This document shows positions 1-10,926 of a DNA stretch of 64,000 nucleotides, piece by piece (the first letter of the stretch is position 1; each line of letters opens with the position of its first letter). Origin of the DNA: Oidiodendron maius Zn (lineage: Eukaryota > Ascomycota > Leotiomycetes > Myxotrichaceae); NCBI GenBank assembly GCA_000827325.1, contig KN832871.1, forward strand, positions 1,984,001 to 2,048,000. Direction: 5' to 3'. Both the position numbers and the translations under genes were made by a program. The notes under the pieces were generated by a model that worked only from the letters and a program-made list of their open reading frames with translations, was not told the origin of the DNA and did not search any database.

Positions 1-595
1 CTCAAGTATGCAGAAGATAGACCTGCAGTGAGGAACCTCGCACAAACTGCTAATCACCCTTACTTCACCGCAGTATCTAAGTATGCTGATAACGGGACTA
101 CAGAATCATACATCTTTTAAACTTTGCGGGCTCAGAGAGTTAGATACGATTTGTGTAGTATTCAGATTCGTTAACTGGCATTGAAATCAAGTAATGACTT
201 AAGTGCCTCGAGGCCGTAGAGCTGTAGCTTTGCAGCGGGAAATGTCTTGTACATTTCTGCTCTGCCTACTGTGCAGAATATTTGTATCTTAAGAAAAAGA
301 TGTAATATGAATTTTGTTGCGAAACCTTCTTTTAATCACCAGTCGCTGATTGATGGTTGACATTCCTGGTACGCCGACGTACATCCAGTTTAGTACTAAT
401 TGGCCCATGACTTAATCTTGATCTCAAGCTTTTCATTCTATCTGCAAAGACATGTCGTTCAATACATTGTCAATACAAGTGTAGGTGTAATGAAATTATT
501 TAACTTCCTGACACCACATGAGATTTTATACTTCGTCCACTTTTCAGTGGCTGATCATATGTAACACAGTGCATTTGCTAACATGATGGACAGTT
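1..595. other. upstream intergenic sequence
   Basis: This AT-rich stretch holds no reading frame that I can support. It presumably contains the promoter and leader of the H2C2 gene that starts at 596 and possibly the 3' end of a gene outside the window. Confidence 0.5.
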
Positions 596-2017
596 ATGCT
601 TCCTTCATGCCTTGCAGCGCCTACTACAGATGTCTTGCCCTTTTCCAACTCTCACACACCATTAACGGTAACCGTTTTCAAAACTGCCGGGCAAAGGCGG
701 CAACGATTGAGTGCTCGTGGCAGAATTGACCCTCAAAATCTACGATTAGTCGCCCCCGAAAAAGTTCGTGCCTGCATCGACGAGCAGCAATGGTGCCTCA
801 ACGACCCAAATAAATCAGGTTACCTGCAAATTCCGTCCGCAGAAGAGTACATAGATCTCCTTACTAGGATCTATCTTACTTATGACAAGAAAAGGGACAA
901 GTTTATGCCCACTCAAGCTAAAATCGAAGAATACCAACGCCAACTCGAAACCAGAGATAAACGTCAGCGAGATGCATCTTGGAGGTTCTATACGAAGAAC
1001 ACCTTCGAGTACTTTCCGATTCTCACTGAACATGAAACGTCGCATAAAAAGGTCCTTGGACTTTACAAGAGTCTTTCTAAAGATGATGTACTGGCCTTTA
1101 AGGAAGCACGGGTAAATGGCCTTGCTGAACCTACTGACCGAGACTTGAAATGGGAAGACTATGCCTCAATGGATAAGCACGAAAAAGCTTTTTTCACCCA
1201 AGCTCCAGTAACCTCACTTGAAGATTCATACAACATAATTCTCGAGGCCCACGTCAAAGCGGCCCGAATCCCAGGTGACAATATCCATTATGGAAGAGAC
1301 GCTACTTTTCGCAGAATCACGGCCCTTTCTTGCTCAATCACCAAAGATGTTGTCTTTCTGTTCGTCCAAAACTGCCCGGGCTGCTCAAGCCGAAACAAGA
1401 AATGTGCTGCCGCGCGTGCTGTCGCAATTCAGACCCAGCGGCAGCGCAGGTCAATGAATGGTGGAGCTGAGCCTAACAGCATGGGTAAAAATACTGATGC
1501 TAATTCCAGCTTTCTGACCAACAATACTCAAGAGTCAGCCCAAACTCAAGTTGGATATGCTCAAAACGTCAACAGCAACGTACACGCATTTGCCAGCCAT
1601 CAGTCTCATCCTTCCAATCAGACGTTGAACTCTCTTTGTGACAATGGCGAGCAGTCTCCTCAAGATTATAATATTTCCTCTCTTGGGAACCAGAATACCT
1701 TCGAGATTGCAAACACCCATATCGTCAATTACCAAGATCTCAGCCACAACTCGAACATATTTACCAGTCCTGAGTTTCTTGATTTTGGGACCTTTGGCTC
1801 TCAAACTTCAAGTAATCAATCTATCGACTTCGCCCTGACTCAACTCCTTGATTCAGGAGCATCTCATCTCCGGCAGATGCCCGGCAATCTAGCTCTCAGT
1901 GATCAGCAGTTTGCCTTTGGCCCTATCCCGGCTCTCAACTTCGGGCATGACGCAGGTGAAGAGGGATTGACACTGTTTGAATGGGATTCGTACATACTAG
2001 ATTGTGGAGTAAATTGA
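596..2017 (+). CDS. H2C2 (integrase-type) zinc-finger protein, 473 aa
   Basis: Single-exon reading frame from an ATG at 596. The central part (about residues 210-265) has H219, H231, C260 and C263, i.e. H-x11-H-x28-C-x2-C. This spacing and the aromatic/basic linker resemble the HHCC zinc-binding module of retroelement integrases and the zf-H2C2 family, which includes the DNA-binding finger of yeast histone regulator Spt10. The first 200 residues are charged and helical. The last 200 are Ser/Asn/Gln-rich and low-complexity, ending in an acidic, aromatic tail, as in fungal activation domains. No DDE catalytic core, reverse transcriptase or acetyltransferase follows, so this is not a complete retroelement nor a full Spt10. 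I infer a nuclear DNA-binding protein, possibly domesticated from an integrase. The metal-ligand pattern is read directly; the function is inference. Confidence 0.6.
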   Translation: MLPSCLAAPTTDVLPFSNSHTPLTVTVFKTAGQRRQRLSARGRIDPQNLRLVAPEKVRACIDEQQWCLNDPNKSGYLQIPSAEEYIDLLTRIYLTYDKKRDKFMPTQAKIEEYQRQLETRDKRQRDASWRFYTKNTFEYFPILTEHETSHKKVLGLYKSLSKDDVLAFKEARVNGLAEPTDRDLKWEDYASMDKHEKAFFTQAPVTSLEDSYNIILEAHVKAARIPGDNIHYGRDATFRRITALSCSITKDVVFLFVQNCPGCSSRNKKCAAARAVAIQTQRQRRSMNGGAEPNSMGKNTDANSSFLTNNTQESAQTQVGYAQNVNSNVHAFASHQSHPSNQTLNSLCDNGEQSPQDYNISSLGNQNTFEIANTHIVNYQDLSHNSNIFTSPEFLDFGTFGSQTSSNQSIDFALTQLLDSGASHLRQMPGNLALSDQQFAFGPIPALNFGHDAGEEGLTLFEWDSYILDCGVN

Positions 2018-2086
2018 AATCTCATAAAGTTGATCTATGATCCACGTGCCTCCCACGCCAGGTGTCCCGCAATTCCAGATTGCAGT

Positions 2087-3246
2087 CTAAAAATCACCCA
2101 GTCCCTTATCAAGGCGGAAATCGAAAGGCTTCAGTCCTCTAACACCGACGTCGACTTTAAAAACGCCCCCCCGATACTCATCCCCTCCTTCACTTCCACT
2201 CGTAACCCACAGCTCCGTACCAATAAACAGAGGGCATGTAATCGCCTTCGTGGGATACTTGATCTCGCCCACCACTTTCCCGTCAGGGCTGATCCTGAGT
2301 ACCCGACCCTCTCCGTAGATGGCCTGCCAGATGTACCCCTCGTTGTCCATCTTGAAGCCGTCCGGCTCGCCTGAGGTCGGCAGTTTCCAGAAACTGCGTG
2401 GGTTAGAGACAGCGCCATCAGTGGCCGAGTAGTCGTAGGCAAGGATACGCCGTTCGGTGGTGTGTTGGAACAGGAGAGTTTTATGGTCCAAGGACCAGCC
2501 GATCCCATTGGGAATAGTGAGTGCAGTGGCAATGGTTTCACGGGTCAGGTCAGAGTTGAAACGGAAGAGAGCTCCTATGAAAAATTAGGCAAGGACGCTG
2601 ACTATACCACTCGAAACTTGAGAAAGGGGAATGATATGGGACAGGTTGCCACTGTCTTCGTCACGTGATCCAAAGACCTCGAATCCAAGTATATTCCCAT
2701 TGTTTTTCCGCTGATGAAGTAATTCTCTACCTTGTAGAGACAAAGGAAGTGTAGGCGCCGATTATTTGCTGTGTTATAATCATGCTGGGGGATACAAATG
2801 TAATTTGCCAACTCACCCTCAGCCTGCGGCTTGCCAACCCAAAAATCATTCATTGTGCCTATCCAGAATCGACCTTGGGGATCCACTGAGCCATCATTAC
2901 TTCTCAGCCGCTCGTCATTTTCTTCAGAATCATAAAACCTTTTCAAAAGCTTATACTTCCCCGTCTTCCTCTCCAGGATATAAATCCCACTCTTGCCGCC
3001 TGCCAAAATACGATCTTGCGGATCGACGCCTTCTATGTTGGCTGTCACGCCAACAGGCATGTCCAATTGCAGTGTCTTCAAACTCGTCGGTCCAATTGCC
3101 AAGTCCACGGTGTGCAGTTGCTTCTTTTTGATATCAACGAATCGCAGGGTGTTGGTCTCGGGCTCATAGTATGGCGCCTCCCCTAGCTCGCATTTGATAT
3201 CCAGGTAGGGCTCCGCGACAGTCCATGTCTGGAATTCGGCAGACAT
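2087..3246 (-). CDS. SMP-30/gluconolactonase (regucalcin-like) family protein, 305 aa
   Basis: Two exons, 3246-2817 and 2574-2087, joined through a phase-1 intron (GTGAGT donor, ATAG acceptor). The protein is a six-bladed beta-propeller of the SMP-30/LRE family, which hydrolyses sugar lactones or related esters using one divalent metal. The expected metal ligands are visible: E23 in the LGEAP motif, N166 in IPNGIGWS and D215 in EPDGF. The blade motif SVDPQGRFWIGTMND is also typical. Length matches the family (about 300 aa). There is no signal peptide, so it is probably cytosolic. The 242-nt intron is several times longer than the others in this window and contains a CACGTG box. The substrate cannot be read from the sequence; aldonolactone hydrolysis is the family expectation. 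Confidence 0.9.
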
Positions 3247-6200
3247 AATTGCTGATGACTAGAAATGAAGGCAAACAACCACCGTCAATGGAGAGAACTG
3301 TTGCTGTTGGAAATAAGAGTTTTGAGTTGGGGTGGGGTTTTGCAGCCGGGCTGCAAGCGAGGAAATCGACGCACTTGTGTCAATAACTCCTAGCTTTATG
3401 GGCGAAAGAGCCAGAATTGTGGTTCCGGCAATAAGTAGATGGCATATCTAAGGGACGCAAGAGAAAAGAGCCAGGTCGAAGACCTTCGAAGCAGATAAAA
3501 GGGAACTCTGACAGACACTCGGGATATTGAGCATCATGGCACGAACCTGCCGTTCGGTTGACGGGCCTTGATCCCGCAAAATGCCTTTCAGCCTTTTCAC
3601 TCAGATGGAGATTGAATCCACATCTTCTGATGAAGGAGCAGTTCCTGTTCCCCGCCAGTCTCCAATGATCCCACTGAATGGCACGTGCGCGACTCTGGGC
3701 GCGGCAACTTCCTCGGCATCGTTCGAGAGAGCCTTTAGATTGCCCATCTCATGTTGTAGAGGTAAGGATTATCATTTCCGGCACCTCTTTGCTGCGTCGA
3801 GGCTGGGTCGAGCTGGAACACTGCCAAGCCCGCACTTTACCCTGCCCTGCGGCCTCGTCTTATGGGCGTCGCATACGAAGAGAGACAAAGGGTCGGGTTC
3901 AGGGCTTGCATTACGAGCAGCACTCAACACGGTGAAAGCTTGCCTGGAACTTATCCCCAGCTGCACCCGTTTCCGCCTCCCCGTCGTTGATCATTCGTTG
4001 CTTCAGATTGCTCCAGGGAGGATCGGCCAAGTCCTGGAACATTTCATACCGAGCGTCAAGGCTAAAACCCCTATCCGGCTGCCGCATTGCCCACATCGCG
4101 GTAGGAGCGTCTGCGATACAACGAGTGCTATCTGTTGAAGGGGGGAAAAAAAAAGTCAATAATTGAGCATAAGGTACTGTATCCATTGGCCATCCTCCGC
4201 CCTAGAATGATCGACGGCAGGCCGGGAAAGTTCCGTCTGTTACACGCGAGTTCCAATTGAGTCAGTCGCTTTGAGTTACTAGGACTAGATTCTTCATTAT
4301 GCAGATATTGCGAAACTACACTGCAGAGAGCGGTTCCGTGGCCGAGGACACGGTCCGTGGCTTGCGTGGCAAGGTGGCATGCAACCGCCAGGCTTGAAGT
4401 CTCAGGAGAAGTGAGAGGGGTGGAGAGAGATGATGGCCAGGATCCGGAATTCACGCAAGAAATGCCGGCTTCATTTCATTTACTTTGCCGGCTGTTCCTC
4501 TGCGAATGCCGAGACTGGCCAGGCCAACACTCTAATTACATCATGACTATCGATTCCAGAATCTTAAATAGGCAGACATGGGCAGGTCTTTGGCGACACG
4601 TAATTGCGCGCACACCGCAATGTTCTGCAGAGAAAAGGGGCGCTGGAAGAAGGACAGAGAAGGAAGGATGTGAGAAATGAAATGTCGGCGTTTCGACTCC
4701 AGGGATCCCCAGCGATATCAATCACCTGCTTAAGCGCCATCTCAGCATAATCACACTACGGTACACAGGAGCACAGCCTCCGGTCTGCTTTCCAGCTTTG
4801 TATAATACACCAGGATGGCGTTCAATCCCAACCATAGCGGTGGGACTTTGCACTATCAGCCGTTCGTCGCGTGTGCAGTAATACACACGAACGCCTACGT
4901 ACTAATCGTCCACAAATGGTACGGGATATGCGTTCCGGGTTCGAGGTTTGCGGTTCCGGCAGACCGCCATTCGATCCCTGTGAGCCAGGTACCCTCGAAC
5001 TCCCCGATGACAGGCGGGAAAAGCGGCCTGTTACTACGGTATCCAGACAACGGGGACTGCCTCTGATGGAAGTAAGGCTGTTTGAGATACAAATGGTCGG
5101 TATCTAGGGCTGCTTAGCTAGGAATAGCGGGGAACCCAACCAATTACCATATGCACGCTCCTCCACATCCTCACCTAGAGTCGCGATAATAGCACAGGAA
5201 GGGGCAATGGCATATCGTCATCAGCCTTGCCACATGACCTAATGTGTATGTGCCCGTTGCTTGAAATGTGCAGAACAGAGGCACTGCGTCAAGGAAGCGA
5301 CATGCCGATCGGCTTGCTGCAGGGACGGGGATTGAGGATCTCCAGGTCCAGTCCGTTACGTCTCTGCACAGTGCGTAGCGGCCCTGCTATGAGGATTTTG
5401 GAGCAAGCTGGGAGAGCCAATCGTTCAAAACCGCCTCGTCTGTCTGCGGCCCTTACAGAACGCCATACCATGCTAGGAGGAAAACAGGGCTAGATGGGTT
5501 TTCGCTTGAACACGAGTCAAGTCTGGCAAGCCACTTTCCTGTTTGCTGGAAGGCACGGCACTGATTCCTGTCACCGCCATTCAAACCGGGGATATTGGCT
5601 TCAGCTGTCTTCGTGAGAATTAGCGCTGCCTTCGACTCTAGTCAGCAAGCAACTAGGCCCTAGGAAGGAGAATAAAGAGTTCAAGCTAAGCGATCCTCCC
5701 AGCCAGCTGGGTTGCTCCGCCCTGTGTAGAAACAAGGTGAAAGGAGTTCGGTACAGTAGTAGCCTACGAGGGCGCAAGGATACTACCCGGGACGGCCGTA
5801 TTCTCTTTAACGCCTTGAGGGTAGCTTTGGACAGCATGGGTCCTCCACTGTACGACTTCGTATCCCTTTGTTTTATCGGGCTGTGCTTCCGAACCAATGG
5901 AGGTGTTCTCCGCTCGGGCTGAGGCGGAATTTTCACAATTGAAAATGGTCATCTTATTCCCCGGGCCAATCTTCCCAAGAGCCTGTCTCGGAGCGATGGA
6001 CGAAACTTGCCATATTTTACCGTCGATAACACCTCCAGATCGTGGGAAACAATATTCTCAAGGAGGAACGAGAAGCCCGAGTCCCAGAATCTCATACAAA
6101 TGAACAGGACGAGTAAAAGAGCCAGGACAGTGCGTAGTGCACTAATCTCTGTGCGCGTTGATCGAGAGATCCCGCGGTAGAGACGCAGGCTAATAAGAGA

Positions 6201-8886
6201 TTGATCTGCCCTAATGTCAAGGCGCGGGCCACCCAATCGGCGCAAATCTTAATCGCGGAGTGCGTTCACCCTCGCGTTTTTTTCGAATCGAGGATTTCTT
6301 GTGGGATGTCAGGACACTGAGCCCCATTTTGTTGGTGACAGTGTGACATCACAGCCAGTCAGGGCGTTTGCCATGATCGAATCACATCTCCTAGGTGTTT
6401 CATACTTTGACGCAGACCTCATATGTGGCCACTCCGGCCGAGAGCAAGCATTAGAATGGACAGTGTCGCCAATTTCAGGGCAAGATCAACACCGGTGCTG
6501 AAAAGGTCATCCGTCATCTGATCCGATCTGGCCATCCGCCGTCAGGTCCTCTGCGCATCCTTTAGGCCGCTATGCACATCACACACCAGCGCCAGTGGAA
6601 GGAACCCCAAGTGATGGAGTGTGCGGCACGGCACGACACGCATGCCACTCAGAGACATGGACGCAATTCGGGGCGGCAGAGCAGGGCGGGCGAGAGGTTT
6701 GTGGCCTCCACTCGTTACGCAATTAGCGGTGCTCGTGTCGCAAATGTAAGACCTCCAGGGCGCCCGATCTGGTGGGAATGCGACATATAGCATTGCTCCG
6801 GGCTGGCCATCTGAGGATCATTGCTGAAAAGTATGAAGTGGGAATGGTTGGCGTAGAACCATGGGACTCACCATCGTTGGATGCGGAGGGTTTTCAAGGC
6901 AATAGCACCACCGTTGCCAGGATGCGAAAGTCACATATCAGTGCGTAGAGGCTACTGCATCTCATCTTGCGGCCGCTGCACCGGTACGGTGGATTGGCTT
7001 GCTCCGTAGGCAGCCCCATATCCCTCCCCGGTGCACGCACCGACATGGATGCGCGGGGATTTTCCTTTGGAGTGGGCAGAGTGCTACAGCAGCAGATTAC
7101 CTCTAATGTACGGAACGGAAATTGCTCATTTGGGGATCAGCCAGGCGGCACCGCCATGACACTCAGTCGAGGGACATATCTCTGGGGTCATTCTCGTGGG
7201 CTTCCAGGATCCTGGAGCTGCTGATGCCACAATGCACCAGTGACTGCCTCCGACCAAGGGGGAGAGGAGCTCAGGACAGGGCTGGAAATTGAAGAGGAAA
7301 ACAAAGCGATCTGCTGCACATCTTCAAAAGGTCCACTCAAAGCCGATCCACGCCGCCTTGCGTGAGGGAAGGGCGGGTTATAACAGATATGACAAGGCAG
7401 ATTGGGACTCGGGAGACCGCGTGCCGGTCGTTTCTGAAGCGGCGCAGTAGTCAGCCGGGAAGGTCTTTGGCAACGAGGTCAACCCGGTATATGGAAAATA
7501 GACAGGATAGCTCCAGCCGCGCATCAATCAGATGAAAGACACCGCCTCGAGCGGTTAGGTGGCATTGTAGACCGCTCCCAGCAGATGCAACGGTGGGCGG
7601 TCTGAGGACAGCTCACAGACATATTCAGGGCGGGAAGGACCCGCGCCACACTATGATGCTGCCGCCTGTCCCTTTCTGCAGGCGGATATACTACTGCACC
7701 GCGATATGGAGCTCTGGCTAGCAGGAGCAACCTATCCGCCTGCAGGGTCCAGAACTGGCGGTGCAATGGACAGAATCATCGTCCCAGCGGACGAACATGA
7801 ACTCCCAGGGCTGGGAGGCATCGCATAGAGGGATCTTGGAGTGTGCCTTCCCTCGATCCGATCGGATCAGGGCAGGACCATAAGACGCGCTGCGCAGGAT
7901 GATCGACCCCAGTGTGGCCTGTCGATGCCAGTGTGCGGACGTGGGATTGCCGTCACAATGCTGACTCTGCCGCGGTTGTTGGGCCTCCATTCCCCCAGAG
8001 AGCACACTGGATCAGGCTGGCTCAGGGCCTGCGCAGGCACCCTACCGTTGGTTTTGGGCATAGCTAACAACGCAACAGGGTACAGAGACCCTTGACACGC
8101 CGATCACTCTGCCCCCTTCTGTCCCAGCTCACGGCTTTGCAGGGGACTCAGGGCACCGCCGCCTGCTTTCCGGCGTGCTGCAACGGGTCCTGCGGCCTCA
8201 CGTACCCCAGCTCTCCTTCGCTCCCTCCCTGACGAACGCTTGGCCGTTAGGGTCTTACTGTCAAATGGAGGTTTGGGACGGTGAGCTGGAAAGTCTGTGG
8301 GCAACACGCCTCCCAAAAAGCCGTGGGCGTCCCCCGACTCTGGGCCTTCACAAACTTGTCTGAAGCTGCGAGGAGCTTCATTCGTCTATCCTGCCTACGA
8401 CCTCACCACTCACCTCCCGTACGACCGGCGTCGCCGTCAGCATCTCGACACTTCGCGAGATCAGTCGCTCCTGCCTTGGCCAGTGGCCTTGCTTGACCTC
8501 GTCCCTCCTACCTGAGTGGCTCGTCTGCTAGAGCTCCTTGCCACTCCATGGTATGTCAAGCACCCTCTCCGCAGCGAGATCATTACTGGTTCAAGTCGTC
8601 CATGCACATGAACTGACAATCCAGTGACGCAGCAGTACAGCGAGTGATCACCTGTGCTCCATCCTACCAAGTGATATCCGGCGCGAGCTCCCCGAGACCA
8701 CACTCCTTCAACATCACCGACCCATCCCGGTCTAGGAAACAACTCATCGTACAGAGGAGAGGTGCAAATTCTCGAAGATATTGCCCGCGGCGACGGAGAA
8801 ATGCTCCACGCCTGAGAGCGGCCATTCGAGTCAAGAGACGGCTCACCATAATAGGACCCCATCGCTGACACCTTGCCGAGAGCTGA
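3247..8886. other. long gene-free region upstream of the bZIP gene
   Basis: About 5.6 kb of mixed-composition DNA with only short, overlapping frames on both strands (the longest about 185 codons, at 3581-4138). None resembles a protein family. Such long upstream regions are common before fungal developmental regulators, so it may hold extended promoter or leader sequence or a non-coding RNA for the bZIP gene. No repeat or transposon signature was recognised. Confidence 0.5.
8551..8624 (+). other. candidate leader intron of the bZIP transcript
   Basis: A 74-nt segment has all the signals of a fungal intron: GTATGT donor, a CTGAC branch sequence 8-12 nt before the end, and a CCAG acceptor. 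Splicing it does not open a coding frame with an ATG, so I infer a 5'UTR intron upstream of the bZIP coding region. Confidence 0.4.
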
Positions 8887-10926
8887 GAGGCCTCATTGGC
8901 AAGCCTATATCACTCATTCGCTCTGGCTGTACAAGGTCCTGTTAGTCGCTCCTCGCGCGAGAGCCCAAGCCTGGTACCTCACGCTGGGCAAGAACAGTCC
9001 TTCTCACCCGCATCATCACGGTTCAGCGAAATACAGTCTCCCGAGCTGCTCGAAAGGCGCCTTGCTGACTTTGTTATCAAGCTTCGGAGCTATCAGCAAC
9101 AGAGCCGGGAGGAGCCTGTAAAACGTCAATGTCCCGGCCCTCGGGAACCTCCAGGGTTAGGGGATCAGGACTCGATGTCGCAGCGGCTTCCTGCGTCTCG
9201 TCCTGCATCTCGCTCGCCTTCAGACGTCCAGAAGATAGCTCCCCCACCTGTTCAAGTTCGGGATGAGTATCAGCCGGGCGGGCACCAGGTGGAAGCGCAG
9301 CAGCCAGAACAGGTCGAGGGCCGAGGGCATTCGCACACACTACCATCTCCTCAATCCGTCCGGACACAAGCGTCAACTCCCGGCGAGGACTGGAGGTCTG
9401 GGCCATTGAGAGATCTGGGAGTCCACTCAATACTCAACCCGACAGTACCACAAAGTACTCCCTCATCTAGTCGAAGAGTCAGCATCGGAACCACAGAATC
9501 TCCGCTCTCAGTGGCCGGCCCAGCTTCACAGCTTGGTGCAAGCCCGACAGTAGGTACTCCGCTCCCGTTTCCCGGCCATGAGGCACCCGCTGGCACACCA
9601 CCAACGCAAGAAGGCCCTCGTGCGACTTCTCCACATGGCCGTGGAACTCCGGCACCTCGACGCATTCTGACTCCAAGATCACTGGCGGCGAGACTAGGAA
9701 GGGGGGGACAACCTCCAGGGACAATAGATGCTCAGCGATCGCCTTTCCTCCCCCCGCGAAGTAGAACTTATACAGCGGAGCCGGGTCAGTCTGCTATATC
9801 AGACATACCGCCCATGCCATCGCCCCAGGAACGATCCCAACCATACTACGGATTCCCCGGGCCCGCACAGACACCGGATCGAAGAACTATCAGCATGCCC
9901 ATAACGCAAATGCCAGGTCAACCGCAGCTCTCCCAAAGCGCCAGCCCCATCGGTGCGGCGCCTTCTGTCAATCCTTCCTCTAGCCAGGTTTCTCATGGTT
10001 CCTTTCCATATCCGGGTGGAACACAGCCCCCGACAAGCACACCATACTATCCGGGCTCCACATTTGCCCCTCAAACAGTGCATCAGGGAGGAGGTGCGCT
10101 ACAATATCAAGCGCCAGCTTCGGGCACACAAGGTCCGTATTCTCGCGCTCCTAGTGTATCAACCAGTAGCGCAGTGGGGAACGTTAGCGGTGGTCGGCAG
10201 CCGTCAGCCTCGGACCCTATCCAAGTGTTGACCATAAACACGTCTCAAGGCAGTTATCGTGTGCCCGTGGAAGTGCACCAAGCGTCGAGGTTAGCTGACG
10301 AGAAACGTGCACGAAATGCAGGAGCCTCAGCGCGATTCCGTCAACGACGAAAGGAGAAGGAGAAGGAAGCAAACACAACAATCGAGAAGATGCAGCATCA
10401 GACCAGGGAATTGGAAAGACGGATTCGAGAAGTTGAGCAAGAAAGGGACTTTTACCGTGGTGAGAGAGACCGTATGAGAGACGTCCTTGCCCGCACTCCT
10501 GAGATGAGACATCTTGCTGTACAAGGCCCCCCAAGCCCACAGACATTGCGAACAGGTTCATACCGGGACCCGGCCCCTCCCTCGCAGCCCCCGGCACCAC
10601 CCGCTCCAACAACCTTTCCCCCACAAGAGCAGCCCACTGTATCGGAGCGCGCCCCGAGAAGGAGAAGGACAGGGCCAAGTGGCGAATTTACAAGCATTGC
10701 CTATTCCCTTCCTCCTGCTTCAACACTCCCTCCGGTGCAAGCTGGATATCCAGGACAGGGAACGATGGTTCTCCCACCACTGCGAATGGAAACCACGGCC
10801 GCACCAACTTTGACGGGTACAAATGTCCCACCTGTAACGACTACTGGTCCGCCTCCACCATTCGACCCTTTTTCGCGAGGTGGGTATCAACAGCGGGGAT
10901 GGCCGAGCGACGGAGGGCAACGATAG
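8887..10926 (+). CDS. bZIP transcription factor (start unresolved)
   Basis: Open frame from 8887 to the stop at 10924-10926. At about 10300-10495 it encodes a bZIP domain. The basic region reads KRARNAGASARFRQRRKEKE, with the N-x7-R signature, and is followed by a leucine-zipper-like coiled coil of heptads rich in E/R. The N-terminal half is Pro/Ser/Gln-rich with the GVHSILNP motif often found in fungal regulators; the C-terminus is Pro-rich. It should be a nuclear, dimeric DNA-binding regulator. The first in-frame ATG is at 9175 (583 aa). The 96 codons before it are open and look coding (an LLERRLADFVIKLRSY-like helix), so an upstream exon supplying the ATG is likely. The specific orthologue was not assigned. 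Confidence 0.85.
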   Translation, partial: EASLASLYHSFALAVQGPVSRSSRESPSLVPHAGQEQSFSPASSRFSEIQSPELLERRLADFVIKLRSYQQQSREEPVKRQCPGPREPPGLGDQDSMSQRLPASRPASRSPSDVQKIAPPPVQVRDEYQPGGHQVEAQQPEQVEGRGHSHTLPSPQSVRTQASTPGEDWRSGPLRDLGVHSILNPTVPQSTPSSSRRVSIGTTESPLSVAGPASQLGASPTVGTPLPFPGHEAPAGTPPTQEGPRATSPHGRGTPAPRRILTPRSLAARLGRGGQPPGTIDAQRSPFLPPRSRTYTAEPGQSAISDIPPMPSPQERSQPYYGFPGPAQTPDRRTISMPITQMPGQPQLSQSASPIGAAPSVNPSSSQVSHGSFPYPGGTQPPTSTPYYPGSTFAPQTVHQGGGALQYQAPASGTQGPYSRAPSVSTSSAVGNVSGGRQPSASDPIQVLTINTSQGSYRVPVEVHQASRLADEKRARNAGASARFRQRRKEKEKEANTTIEKMQHQTRELERRIREVEQERDFYRGERDRMRDVLARTPEMRHLAVQGPPSPQTLRTGSYRDPAPPSQPPAPPAPTTFPPQEQPTVSERAPRRRRTGPSGEFTSIAYSLPPASTLPPVQAGYPGQGTMVLPPLRMETTAAPTLTGTNVPPVTTTGPPPPFDPFSRGGYQQRGWPSDGGQR

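Noticed and set aside
3581-4138. 185-codon plus-strand frame with ATG
   Set aside because: No family resemblance, no splice support, and other frames of similar length overlap it on both strands; random in appearance.
4935-4965. GTTCGAGG segment resembling a tRNA T-arm
   Set aside because: No acceptor, D or anticodon stems could be folded around it.
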